A DNA stretch of 64,000 nt. Origin: Pirellulaceae bacterium. Lineage in GTDB: Bacteria > Planctomycetota > Planctomycetia > Pirellulales > Pirellulaceae. Position numbers and translations under genes: made by a program. The notes under the pieces were generated by a model. The model worked only from the letters and a program-made list of their open reading frames with translations. It was not told the DNA's origin and ran no database searches. The stretch spans positions 1 to 64,000 of the forward strand of contig JADYZV010000018.1 of NCBI GenBank assembly GCA_020852965.1, in the 5' to 3' direction. Shown one piece after another: positions 29,966-40,100 of this stretch; the first letter of the stretch is position 1, and each line of letters opens with the position of its first letter.

Positions 29966-30452
29966 CGATAAGGTTCCGGGTCCACGTATAAATCGCGGTC
30001 GACGACCGATGACGCGAGGGCGGAAGAATTGAAAACGGAAGGTGCCCAGCTGCCCTCTCAATATCTGGAAACAAGACGCACCCCAGCAGTCGGACGCACA
30101 GCCACCAAACAATCGCGATAGCGCTAGAGCTTTTCCGCCCGGTGAAGATAGTACAATTCAGGAAGTGAAAGCAGCAGCTAGAAAGACCATTGCCGAGTCA
30201 CGCCTTCCGTTTATTGACGAACTTACAGTCGGCTTTTTAGCCAGTCACGCAGGAATGGCATCCTGAAATCGTTGGAACTTGATTGGGAATCGGCTATATT
30301 CGAATTTGCTGTAGCCGATTCCCACTGCACCGTGGCCGCACTGTATGCCATTGGTGGTGGCAGGAATCTGATGAAGTCAAGTTGTATTGGTACGGGATTT
30401 TCGTTCCGTCCCTAGATACCTGCTGTTCAACTCGGACTGATTGAGGTGAGCT
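29966..30452. other. Intergenic stretch with large stem-loop
   Basis: No convincing gene. A perfect 12-bp inverted repeat GGGAATCGGCTA / TAGCCGATTCCC lies at 30285-30296 and 30312-30323 with a 15-nt loop and no T-tract. A short rightward frame (30042-30266) has weak protein character. This marks the passage from mobile DNA to host-type chromosome. Confidence 0.5.
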
Positions 30453-31961
30453 ATGAAAGAAGTCGTTCTCGGCCTAGGGCATCAAACAAGTGTGCGGACG
30501 GTAGTCCAGATTGCGGATGAGCAGCTTCGCGCCATTCATGGTTCGCCAAAGAAGTTGGTCGTGCGATCGGGAGCATTGACCGTGGAGGCCCACCGCCCCG
30601 CGTTCGAAGGTGTGTTTGATTCATTCGTGTTCCGCATCGGCGGTTCGAACGAACACTGCCGAGGAATCCTGAAAAAAATTGCCAGTGAAAACCCTGCCGT
30701 GTGCGAAGCTGTTCAGGTTGATGACGTGGTCGAGGTCCGGCTGTCACCAGCGCAGAAGGGCGATTTGGAAGCGGTGCACAAATTGTGCGACGAACTTTCC
30801 AGTGCGCTTGTATTGGGGGAAGTGTGGAGAGTACACGGCGAGGAGTACCGCACCAAGCCAGTTAGCCAAGAGGCCTTGTTCCGAGCGTTAATCAAATTTA
30901 AGTCTAGCGATATCCACCTCTATCCTGGCTCTACGCCCGTATTCCGCGTTGATAGCAAACTTCGACATTCCGATAATTTTGAATCGCTGTCGAGCACACA
31001 GATTGTCGAAGCCATCAAAGAAATGGCGCCAGAGAAACACTTCAACGAATTCCTGACGACGCAACAGTGTAGCTTTATCTATCACCAGGTTGGCTTAGGA
31101 TACGCGCGAGTTTCCGCGTTCATGAAAGCAGGCACACCACACTGCACCCTGAGATTCTTGCCGGAGAAAATCCCGACTTTCGAGGAACTGGCCATCCCGC
31201 GACAATCCATGCAGAAGCTCGGCAAACTGCATTTCGGACTGATACTTGTCACCGGCATGACCGGCAGTGGAAAGTCGACAACGGTGGCATCTCTGGTGGA
31301 TTGGATCAACCAAAACAATGCGCTGCATATCTTATGCATCGAACATCCCGTTGAGTTCGTTCATAAGAGCAAGAAATCGGTCGTCTCGCAGCGGGACGTT
31401 GGAGAGGACGTCGAAAGCTTTGCCGATGCGGTCCGAGGGGCATTGCGACACGACCCGGATGTCATCGTAATTGGTGAAATGCGCGACCCCGACACGATTC
31501 GTTCCGCCATCAACGCTGCGGCAACAGGCCACTTGGTGATTAGCACCTTGCATAGCGGTACTTCGTACGAAGCAGTCAATCGAATTGTTAGCTTTTTTGA
31601 TCCAGTCGAACGGGACTTGGTAAAGCTACAGCTTCGCGATGCACTGAAATGCGTAATCTGCCAAAGGCTGTTGCCCAAACGGGGCGGGGGGCGCCAAGTC
31701 GGTTTGGAGTTCCTCATGAATGACACCAACATTATCGCCAATTCCATCCTGCAGGGCAATTCACTCGGACTGAAAGTCGGCATGCAGCAGACTTCATCTG
31801 CATCATTTATTTTTGAGCAGCACCTTTTTGAACTCTGCAAGGCGAACATCATTAGTCAGGACATAGCGCAGATCTATTCGAGTGACCCATCGACCTTTAA
31901 TCAAATGTTACTAGGCAGTTACTCCATCCCAACGCCCGATGCGATGCTCAATGCAAGGTGA
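30453..31961 (+). CDS. PilT/PilU-like secretion ATPase with extra N-terminal domain
   Basis: 502 aa. Residues about 150-490 form a T2SS/type IV pilus retraction-type ATPase: LFRALIKFKSSDIHLYPGST (N2 domain), Walker A GMTGSGKSTT (about 268), Asp box RDVGEDVESFADAVR, Walker B DVIVIGEMRDPDT (about 340), His box GHLVISTLHSG (about 362). Resembles PilT in having no Cys zinc knuckle of PilB. The first 150 residues (MKEVVLGLGHQTSVRTVVQI...) are not in standard PilT (about 350 aa) and may be a phosphotransfer-like or binding domain. It stands alone with no pilus genes around. SD GAGG before ATG. Confidence 0.85.
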   Translation: MKEVVLGLGHQTSVRTVVQIADEQLRAIHGSPKKLVVRSGALTVEAHRPAFEGVFDSFVFRIGGSNEHCRGILKKIASENPAVCEAVQVDDVVEVRLSPAQKGDLEAVHKLCDELSSALVLGEVWRVHGEEYRTKPVSQEALFRALIKFKSSDIHLYPGSTPVFRVDSKLRHSDNFESLSSTQIVEAIKEMAPEKHFNEFLTTQQCSFIYHQVGLGYARVSAFMKAGTPHCTLRFLPEKIPTFEELAIPRQSMQKLGKLHFGLILVTGMTGSGKSTTVASLVDWINQNNALHILCIEHPVEFVHKSKKSVVSQRDVGEDVESFADAVRGALRHDPDVIVIGEMRDPDTIRSAINAAATGHLVISTLHSGTSYEAVNRIVSFFDPVERDLVKLQLRDALKCVICQRLLPKRGGGRQVGLEFLMNDTNIIANSILQGNSLGLKVGMQQTSSASFIFEQHLFELCKANIISQDIAQIYSSDPSTFNQMLLGSYSIPTPDAMLNAR

Positions 31962-32157
31962 ACGGTCAGCGCACGAAATAATACAGCGAGATCTTCGTGT
32001 GGCACTGATCGCAGGCATAGTCGAAATGGAGCATCCAAAGCCAAACCTCAACGCTCCCAGCGAGAAAATCAGCAGCGGATAGTGTAGACTGAACGGCTGG
32101 TCTGCATTTGCCTGACTATCGCCCTCCTTCTTACCACTTTCGAAATTTAGTCTGCTG

Positions 32158-33543
32158 ATGTCTCTCATTTCACGATTCGCGTTAATCCTCTTTTGCCAAT
32201 TCTTCTTATTCGCCGCAGCGCGGACCAGTGCCGCCGACCAACCGCCGGCGTCTGCGAAGCGTCCGAACGTCATCGTTTTTTATACTGACGACCAAGGGTC
32301 GCTCGACGCGAACTGCTACGGCTCCCAAGACTTAGTCACACCGACGATCGATGGGCTTGCCGCCACAGGAGTTCGCTTCACTCAGATGTATGCGCCCTCG
32401 GCGATATGCTCGTCGTCGCGTGCCGGTCTGATGACCGGTCGTTTTCCAGCTCGAGCGGGTGTTGCCCATAACATCCGCGATACCGAAGAAACCGAGGGTT
32501 TGCCGCACAGCGAGATCACCATCGCCGACATGCTTCATGATGCCGGTTATCGAACCGCGCACATCGGCAAATGGCATCTCGGCCATCGCGCGGAAACTCG
32601 CCCCAACGGTCAGGGTTTCGATTTTTCTTTTGGGCACATGCAGGGCTGCATCGACAACTACTCCCACTTCTTCTATTGGAATGGTCCCAATCGTCACGAC
32701 CTGTGGCTCAACGACCGCGAAATCCATCGTGACGGTGAGTACTTTGGCGATTTGATGCGAGACTACTGCAAGCAGTTCATCAGCGAGAAAAGTGAGCAGC
32801 CGTTTTTTGTCTACATGGCGATCAATTGGCCTCATTATCCGCTCCAAGGAAGCAAGAAATGGCGTGAGCATTACGCAGAGCGAATCGCTGACCCGAACCG
32901 GCAAAGGTATGCGGCTCTGCTAAGCACTGCCGATGAATTGATGGGCGACATCGTCAACCACATCGACTCGCTCGGCCTACGTGAGAATACTCTAATCGTG
33001 TATCAATCCGATCATGGTCATAGCGTGGAAGAGCGTACTTTCGGAGGCGGGGGCAATCCGGGACCGTACCGTGGTTGCAAGGCGAGCCTATTCGAAGGGG
33101 GATTGAGAATCCCATCGGTGGTTTCATGGCCCGGCACCATCCCCGCTAACGAAACGCGAGATCAAGCGGTCTTTGGGTGCGACTGGCTGCCGACCATTGC
33201 GGACTATGTTGGCTGTAAGCCAGCAGCAGAAAAGCTGGACGGGAAAAGCATTCGATCGGTAATTGAATCCAAGGACTCGGAAAGTCCTCACGATCATCTG
33301 TATTGGCTGCTCGGTCGAGGTCCCCAGGCGCAGTGGGCAGTCAGGCAAGGCGACTGGAAATTGCTCGGCAATCCCAAAGATCCACGCCAACCCAATTCGC
33401 TTGGGAAAGACGATGACTTGTTCTTGGTACATCTCAGCGACGATATCTCGGAAGCTAAGAATGTTGCCGCTTTGCATCCCGACAAAGTTGAGCAATTACA
33501 AGCGATTCACACTCAGTATCTAGCTGAAATCGAGGGTCGGTGA
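32158..33543 (+). CDS. Secreted sulfatase
   Basis: 461 aa. Signal peptide LILFCQFFLFAAARTSA (1-26). Sulfatase fold: VIVFYTDDQGS metal-site Asp pair (about 41), the formylglycine box as CSSSRAGLMTGR (Cys about 84), HIGKWHLGH (about 138) and QSDHGH metal site (about 285). Hydrolyses sulfate esters, probably of algal polysaccharides in the periplasm. The formylglycine box has Ser in place of the usual Pro/Ala (CxPxR), which may affect maturation by the formylglycine-generating enzyme or need an anaerobic maturase. Single gene; no transporter beside it. Confidence 0.92.
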   Translation: MSLISRFALILFCQFFLFAAARTSAADQPPASAKRPNVIVFYTDDQGSLDANCYGSQDLVTPTIDGLAATGVRFTQMYAPSAICSSSRAGLMTGRFPARAGVAHNIRDTEETEGLPHSEITIADMLHDAGYRTAHIGKWHLGHRAETRPNGQGFDFSFGHMQGCIDNYSHFFYWNGPNRHDLWLNDREIHRDGEYFGDLMRDYCKQFISEKSEQPFFVYMAINWPHYPLQGSKKWREHYAERIADPNRQRYAALLSTADELMGDIVNHIDSLGLRENTLIVYQSDHGHSVEERTFGGGGNPGPYRGCKASLFEGGLRIPSVVSWPGTIPANETRDQAVFGCDWLPTIADYVGCKPAAEKLDGKSIRSVIESKDSESPHDHLYWLLGRGPQAQWAVRQGDWKLLGNPKDPRQPNSLGKDDDLFLVHLSDDISEAKNVAALHPDKVEQLQAIHTQYLAEIEGR

Positions 33544-33704
33544 GGCGTGAGCGTAGCACGCTGCCCCCCACCGTGTTCGTCGGCGGAGGACCGCCGAACT
33601 ACGATATGGACGAGCTAGAGCAATCACGACATGCGTCACATCAAAGAAGGCGTCACTGGAAATGCTGGTTGGCGACGTTGGGATAATTGAGAACTAGCTT
33701 GACT

Positions 33705-33727
33705 TCGTACGGTAGATCACCGTACGA
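33705..33727. promoter_or_regulatory. Inverted-repeat operator of the TacA/TacT-type pair
   Basis: Perfect 9-bp arms TCGTACGGT and ACCGTACGA separated by agatc, ending 23 bp before the antitoxin ATG. Typical position and size for autoregulation by a ribbon-helix-helix antitoxin. Confidence 0.65.
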
Positions 33728-33750
33728 TGGACGTGAAGGAGAATGCAAAC

Positions 33751-34035
33751 ATGTCCCACAAAGAACCCAAAACAGCTCGCATTGATGCGCGGATGCCCGA
33801 ATCGGTACATGTGCTTTTAGTGCGAGCTGCTGAACTTCAGGGTCGAACTCTGTCGGATTTTGTCGTCAGTTCTGCGCGAGAGGCGGCTGAGGAAGCCATC
33901 GCCAAGCATGAGGCAATTCAGCTATCGGTTTCGGATCAGGAGCGTTTCGCAGATGCCCTGTTGAATCCGCCACCATTGAGTGAATCGCTCCGTCAAGCAG
34001 CCGCCCGCCACAAAGCCTTGGTTGATCCGTCGTGA
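33751..34035 (+). CDS. TacA-type (DUF1778) antitoxin
   Basis: 94 aa from ATG 33751 with AAGGAG upstream (an ATG at 33727 overlaps the operator). Ribbon-helix-helix N-terminus ARIDARMPESVHVLLVRAAE, then LQGRTLSDFVVSSAREAAEE, the DUF1778 signature. C-terminal segment (FADALLNPPPLSESLRQAA) is the toxin-binding tail that blocks the acetyltransferase. Overlaps the toxin start by 4 bp (GTGA). Confidence 0.9.
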   Translation: MSHKEPKTARIDARMPESVHVLLVRAAELQGRTLSDFVVSSAREAAEEAIAKHEAIQLSVSDQERFADALLNPPPLSESLRQAAARHKALVDPS

Positions 34036-34538
34036 CTACCCCCTATCATGTCGAAGTTCTTGGCAAACATTCGCGCGCCCTTTTCGACTGTGGGAACGAT
34101 GCCCTGAACGAGTATCTTCGCCGCAACGCCAATCAGGACCAACGGAGACGTTTCGCAGTCTGCTACTTGTTGATTGAATCCGCTACAGACCGCATTGTCG
34201 GTTACTACACGCTGGCGTCTGGCGGTATTTCGCTGGCCGAACTGCCGCCGCATCGTCAAAAAGGATTACCACGTTATCCGAGCGTCCCAATTGCCCGAAT
34301 CGGCCGACTGGCAATCGCGACATTGGCGCAAGGGCAAGGGCTCGGCGGAGTGTTGCTATTCGACGCAATCAAGCGTGCATCTGCAACGAGCATGGGAGTG
34401 TACGCCGTACTGGTGGACGCGATCGACGATCACGCCGTTCAGTTTTATCAGCGATTCAGCTTTGGAAATCTTGAATCCAATCCGCGAACCTTGTTTCTTC
34501 CGATTTCGGATGGCCTCAAACGCATCGCAGCGTCTTAA
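34032..34538 (+). CDS. TacT-type GNAT toxin
   Basis: 168 aa beginning at GTG 34032. N-terminus HVEVLGKHSRALFDCGNDAL with LNEYLRRNANQDQRRRFAVC is typical of TacT toxins. Acetyl-CoA site IARIGRLAIATLAQGQGLGG (Q/RxxGxG) and C-terminal VDAIDDHAVQFYQRFSF complete the GNAT fold. Such toxins acetylate the amino group of charged tRNAs and stop translation. The pair is intact, with an operator upstream. 34539-34811 beyond it shows no gene. Confidence 0.9.
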   Translation: MTTPYHVEVLGKHSRALFDCGNDALNEYLRRNANQDQRRRFAVCYLLIESATDRIVGYYTLASGGISLAELPPHRQKGLPRYPSVPIARIGRLAIATLAQGQGLGGVLLFDAIKRASATSMGVYAVLVDAIDDHAVQFYQRFSFGNLESNPRTLFLPISDGLKRIAAS

Positions 34539-34811
34539 TCCGAAACCTCAAGCGATTCTCCGCAATGGCGGCTCGATCTATCGTCAGCGCCTTCGTTTGA
34601 ATCTCATCGCTGCCATATCACGGCGGTTCTATTTTCACCGTTTTCAAACTCAGTAACATCTCATCGGACGCGGGCTTATACTTACAAACGACGGACGGCA
34701 AATCACACTGCCTATTGCGACCGCTACCCCACCGCGTCGTTGGACAGGCGATTGTGTTAAAGGCGATTGCCGAAAAGCTCCGCGAGACTTCCGAATTAGA
34801 GAGGATTATTG

Positions 34812-36740
34812 ATGACTAGCACTACGTATCTGCGAGGATGGAAAGACACGGTCCGTCAAGGGCTAGTTGCAGCGATCGCACTGTTGCTGTTCGTAGCGGG
34901 CGGCAGACTCTCAATTGCCCAGGAGTTGCTACAAGAGTCAAGTGTCGAAGTTGTCCTCGAACAAGACGTCATGGTGACGATGCGAGATGGGGTGCGATTG
35001 GCGACCGATGTCTATCGGCCGGCCAAGTCTGGCGAGGCGTTGAAAGAACCATTGCCGGTCATCCTTTCGCGACTCCCCTACAACAAGGACGGACAATCCA
35101 CGGCGGCGCGCTACTACGCCACGCACGGCTACGTGTTTGTCGCTCAAGACACGCGGGGGCGCTACAAGTCCGAAGGCATCTGGCACATGCTCACGGACGA
35201 TGGACCCGACGGCGTGGATTGCGCCGCCTGGATCGGCAAGCAGCCGTGGTCCGATGGCAAGATTGGAATGATCGGTACGTCGTACTACGGAGGGACCCAG
35301 CACGCGATGGCGTTGGCGGGGGCAGCGGAACTTCAGACGGTGATTCCCGTCGATGCGATGTCGAACATGGGGCAGCAGAGCCTCCGCAATGCCGGTGCGT
35401 TCGAGCTGCGTTTTTGGAACTGGATCTTCTTGAATGCGGGGCGCGGAAGTCGCGCTGCGCAGGATGCGGGAACGGCCGAGGTGCTCAGCCAGATGGCGGG
35501 GGAGCGATTCGCGTATTTGGACAATTTGCCGACGCGCCGCAGCATGACACCACTCAAGCTTGCGCCCGAGTATGAAGAGTGGCTGGTTTCGGCGATGGAG
35601 CACGGTGCCGATGACGCGTTTTGGGCTCAAAACAACATTATCGATGCGCCCGAGAAATACAAAGACATTCCCGTTTACTTGGTTTCCGGTTGGTACGATT
35701 CTTGGGGTGGCAATACGACGGCCAATTTCATGGCGCTTAGTCGTACGCTGAAGAGTCCCGTCTACCTGATCATGGGACCGTGGATACATGGCCAGCAATC
35801 CGCTTACTCCCACGGCCAAGTTGACTTTGGAAAACAAGCGGCGATTGCCGACCAGTGGGCTTGGCGACAGGAGTGGTACGACCATTGGCTGAAGGGGATC
35901 GACAACTCCGTTGGCAAGGCGGATCCGTTCAAGACTCGTGTACGCGTCTTCGTGATGGGGACCGGCGATGGCAGCCGGGATGACCAAGGCCGCTTGCGAC
36001 ATGGCGGATCGTGGCGGAACGAGCACGAATGGCCATTGGCGCGAACGCTGTACACAGATTTCTATCTACAAGCCGATGGCGGTCTGTCGCAAGCCAAGCC
36101 GCTGGCAGTCGAGTCGCCAACGCAATTCCAGTTCGACCCTCACGACCCGGTACCGACCATTGGCGGCAATATCTCCTCGGGGGACGATATCTTGTTGCAA
36201 GGTGCGTGGAATCAGAAAGGTGGCCCTCACGTCTGGAATTTCCCTCAGCCGCTACCAATCTCTGCGCGGAACGACGTGCTCGTTTTTCAGTCGGAGCCAC
36301 TCAGCGAGGATCTTGAAGTAACCGGAGAGATCGAAGTGCGATTGTTCGCGTCGAGTTCCGCCGTCGATACCGATTTCACCGCCAAGTTGATCGACGTCTA
36401 TCCACCGTCGACCGATTGGCCAGGGGGTTTTGATTTGAACATCGGCGATGGCATTGTCCGTGGTAGATTTCGCGAGTCGCTCAAAAAGGAAGTGTTGATG
36501 ACACCCGGCGAGGCGTATGAGTTTACGATCAAGCTGTATCCGACATCCAACGTGTTCAAAAAGGGACATCGAATTCGAGTCGACGTATCGAGCTCAAACT
36601 TCCCACGCTTTGATGTCAACCCGAATACGGGCGAACCGCTGAATCGCCAACGCCTGAGCAACGTAGCCACACAAACGATCTACCACGACATGAATCGGCC
36701 TAGTCGCATTGTATTACCCGTGATTCCAGCGACTGAATGA
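34812..36740 (+). CDS. CocE/NonD-type serine hydrolase, secreted
   Basis: 642 aa from ATG 34812 with GAGG seven bases upstream. Signal peptide about 12-40 (AAIALLLFVAGGRLSIAQ). X-Pro dipeptidyl-peptidase/CocE alpha-beta hydrolase: MVTMRDGVRLATDVYRP, DTRGRYKSEG, nucleophile GTSYYGGT (Ser about 157), then a jelly-roll PepX_C domain after about 480 with FKKGHRIRVDVSSSNFPRFD. Substrate unknown: acyl esters or peptides. Single gene. The 36741-37189 gap after it holds only a RelE-like relic. Confidence 0.9.
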   Translation: MTSTTYLRGWKDTVRQGLVAAIALLLFVAGGRLSIAQELLQESSVEVVLEQDVMVTMRDGVRLATDVYRPAKSGEALKEPLPVILSRLPYNKDGQSTAARYYATHGYVFVAQDTRGRYKSEGIWHMLTDDGPDGVDCAAWIGKQPWSDGKIGMIGTSYYGGTQHAMALAGAAELQTVIPVDAMSNMGQQSLRNAGAFELRFWNWIFLNAGRGSRAAQDAGTAEVLSQMAGERFAYLDNLPTRRSMTPLKLAPEYEEWLVSAMEHGADDAFWAQNNIIDAPEKYKDIPVYLVSGWYDSWGGNTTANFMALSRTLKSPVYLIMGPWIHGQQSAYSHGQVDFGKQAAIADQWAWRQEWYDHWLKGIDNSVGKADPFKTRVRVFVMGTGDGSRDDQGRLRHGGSWRNEHEWPLARTLYTDFYLQADGGLSQAKPLAVESPTQFQFDPHDPVPTIGGNISSGDDILLQGAWNQKGGPHVWNFPQPLPISARNDVLVFQSEPLSEDLEVTGEIEVRLFASSSAVDTDFTAKLIDVYPPSTDWPGGFDLNIGDGIVRGRFRESLKKEVLMTPGEAYEFTIKLYPTSNVFKKGHRIRVDVSSSNFPRFDVNPNTGEPLNRQRLSNVATQTIYHDMNRPSRIVLPVIPATE

Positions 36741-36884
36741 CGGTCCAATGCACAAGATTTTTTTGCTCCCAATAGCAGCGTGTTCGAGCAAGACGCAGAG
36801 TCAATGGTCCGTGGCCAGTTTGAACTCGCTACTGGCTAGTGCGATTCGCATGCTCGATAACCTGTTTTCTAGATACACGACCTC

Positions 36885-36965
36885 CGCTTGGTGGTCGCTG
36901 TCGATGACGACGGCCTAGACGTCTGGTACTGGGTCGGCTCGCACGCTGACTACGGTAGTTCGATT
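36885..36965 (+). pseudogene. RelE-like toxin relic, C-terminal end
   Basis: The frame reads VVAVDDDGLDVWYWVGSHAD, closely like the C-terminal strand YVVDEDGRNVWYWIGSHADY of the element-B toxin. Nothing in frame upstream resembles the rest of the toxin. The remainder of 36741-37189 shows no gene. It is a trace of a past toxin-antitoxin module on the host chromosome. Confidence 0.6.
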
Positions 36966-37189
36966 GTAGAAGTAGCTCATGGTTTCGGTCCCTGGACACT
37001 GCTAGCATTCGTTGAGGCGATCGCGGGGGAGGCAGGAAAGCAGGCATCGCAAGGGGGGAAAGGGTCGTGATGTCGAGGTAGCGTGCTTGAAAATCGCTGT
37101 GGGAAATTTTATGTGGGTGTGCTACAAGCGACACAGCGCTAAATGCGAATTAAGAACTTACGTACTCATTTTCTCTTCGAAGAAGCTCG

Positions 37190-40100
37190 ATGACTGTCGG
37201 ACACGGAAGTCCACACGTCCGAACCGGTGCACCTCAAACGTGCCCGCCTCGCGGCCGCTTTCCTAACGAAGGTCGGTATGGGAGCGTGCGCGCTGGGTTT
37301 CTGGGGCTGTTGGTCGGCCTGCTAGCAATACTGTGTTTGACCCGCTATTCCTCTGGTCAAACGACAAATTCGGCTGCGGCGGCTGCTTTTGAAACAGCCG
37401 CGCAGTCTACCGTGAATTGTGAGTTGCGCGTGGTCTGGGGGGGCAAATCACCGCGACCGTATGCGGGGACGATCTCTGTTGCCGGCGGTACTCTCCGAGT
37501 CGTACGCAACTTGAGCTTACAACAAGACTCGATCGGTAAGATCAGCAATGCAGGCATTGACCGTATTGTTTTGCATCCGCATAGCCCCTGTACTTTCGGC
37601 GGCGTCGATATTGAAGTGCGAGGGCAGCTCGACAGTCGAATCCGCTTGCAAATCGACGATCCGCTGGGCGGAAAGCCAAGCGAGTTTGACGTGCCACTGG
37701 CCGAATTGCTGGAAGGTGAATGGCTACAAGCCTTAGATGATCGAGGCAATCGGCTGGCAATCGGTCGGCAATTGGTCGATCGCCTGCGAGTTGTTTCGGC
37801 GCTGGAGCCGCGCATCCTCGCGCCGAATCAAGCTTGGCGTCTCGAAATCTCGGGGCATCGCACAGGAATGAGCGCTGGCGGCGCGACGGCAGAGCTACGG
37901 TTGGTGGGCCAGGATGGTCAAACGGTTGGAAAGCCGCAAATGCAACCGATCACGATCGACGAGCAAGGGAGTTTTCCTACGACGGTCGTTGAGCTCTTGG
38001 CACCAGCACAGGAAGGTGCCTATCATCTCGAAATCGCGCTGCAACGGCGCGGCATGTTGAATGCTTTGGTTTCGACGCCGGCCACGTTGCTCAGGCGTTT
38101 GGACATGGTGGTATTTGATGCGCAGGCAAGCCCGCTGGCTATCGCCAATTGGAAGTTGCTGGCCTCGATCGATCCGCTCAAAGCCAGCAAGCCGGGAAGC
38201 CTAGCTTGGTTGGCGACGATGGAAGGCTTGCCATCGCTGGGCCGCAAAGGTGGCCTGGGTATGGCAGACAGGCTGCAGACTTACAATCCGCTGGCAGGTG
38301 CCATGACCCAACCCATTAGCCATGGTCGCTTGGGCTCGCGCGATGTGGTGATGGCAGACGTTGCTACGGGGCAATTGCACACAGGCGAATGTCTGAGCCT
38401 AGCCCCCCAAGCTTGGCTGGCGCTGCCCATACAAGGCCTGCAGGACAACCTGCCGCATCGGCTGCGCGTGAGAGTTCCCACCGATCGTCCTATTGAACTG
38501 GCGATTAGCTTGCAACAAATGAATGTCTTGCGTGAATTCCCACCACTGAGTCTCGACTCGGGTGTTGTCATTCGGCCGCGTCATGCCTCCGTCTCAAAGG
38601 GCACAATCCCTGCAATGCGGGTTAGTTTTCCATCCGCTTCGGGCACGGTAGGTCGCGAAGACGTAGGTGGGAATATCGACGAGTTTCAGGATGTCGCAGC
38701 GCTCACCGTTCCTGCATCGACAGCCGGTCGCAATGGCGAGCTAAGCGGTGCGCAACCGCAGGCGGATGACGTCCCGGCAGACGCTCACGGAAAACAAACG
38801 ACCTATACGGAACATGAAATCGTATTCTGGCCACGTGGCCAGCAGGCTTACCTCGTGGTAGCTAACATGCACGCCGAGCAGAATGCTAGTGTATGCGAGA
38901 TTTTTCTGGAACGGGCCGAATTGACAGATCGCGCAAGCGTGGCCTCCGCACCGTTTGAGGCGCGACGCATGGTGGGGATCAATTTGGATAAACCGCTGTT
39001 GGCTGACAGCGTCTCGGCCAAACGCGAAGTGGATAGCGTAACAGGCCGCGCCTTAGATTCGTGGGGGACTTGGCAGCAGTCGATCCCGCGCATCTGCCAA
39101 ATGATGCAGCTTCGCCGAGCCAATACGCTGCTGGTTAAGGGGTTTTCCGAAGGGGGGGCCATCTTCCCCAGTGAGCGGTTGGACCCCACCTGTCGCTATG
39201 ACAGCGGAACGTTCTTTTCCGACGGACGTTCACCGGAAATCAAAGACGCCATTGAATTGATGTTGCGACACTTTGACCGTGACGGCTTGAAGATGGTTCT
39301 GGCGTTGGATCTCAATACGGCCCTGCCGGCGCTGAATCGCTTTGAAAATGTTGCTGGGCACGAATCGCTGTTACAACAGCCGCTATCCGTCGGCGACAAC
39401 GCTTCGCTAGGAAAAATGCCGCGATACAATCCACTCAACGCCCGCGTTCAAGAGGAAATTGTGGCCGCGCTACGCGAGCTAGTGGATCGCTACGGCCATC
39501 ATCGGGCGTTCGCAGGGATCGCGTTGCAGTTGGACGATCAATCGCAGTTGGTCTTTGCCGGCGATCGCTGGGGTTATGACGCACATACTTTAGCCGACTT
39601 CGAAAAGGAGACCCAAGTCAAATTGCCTCCGCGCGAACAATTGGAAACCGCCTTTAGCGGGGCAGCAAGGTTGGCTTTCCTGGATTGGCGAGCCGGCCAG
39701 TTGACCCAATTCTACGCGCGGCTGGGAGACATCGTGCGCGGTCAGCACGAAGATCGCAAACTGTATCTCAACGCAATTCGCTTATGGGATGATTTCCCCA
39801 ATGAGTCTCGTTTCCTCAATCCTAAGGAAGTCATCCGCAATCCGCGCGAGTACATGTTGGCCTTTGGGATTGCTCCCGAGCGACTTGCCGAGTCGCCTCA
39901 CGTTGAGTTGATGCGAGGTTCGATCGACGCGATATCCCATTCGGTCAATTCTCAAGATTGGATTCGTCGCGAATCGGGCCAACGTGGTTTGGTCGAATTC
40001 TATTCGGCCAACGACTCATCGGCGGTCGTATTGCGTTACCCGCGTCGTTTCCAGATCGTGGGGACCGACCCGCTCGATCGCTCGGATGCGCGCTGGCTCT

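Noticed and set aside
29714..30112. 132-aa leftward frame with zinc-free Arg-rich C-terminus
   Set aside because: It runs through the relic in a frame other than integrase and joins pieces of two genes; a product of decay.
30042..30266. 74-aa rightward frame after element B
   Set aside because: No ribosome site and weak protein character; overlaps the relic border.
31971..32100. Leftward stretch encoding DYACDQCHTKISLYYFVR with a CxxCH
   Set aside because: Looks cytochrome-like, but there is no start, no upstream domain and only about 45 codons; possibly a relic, not supported enough to annotate.
34938..36026. 362-aa leftward open frame antisense to the CocE-type gene
   Set aside because: No protein-like features; the sense strand is a clear hydrolase.
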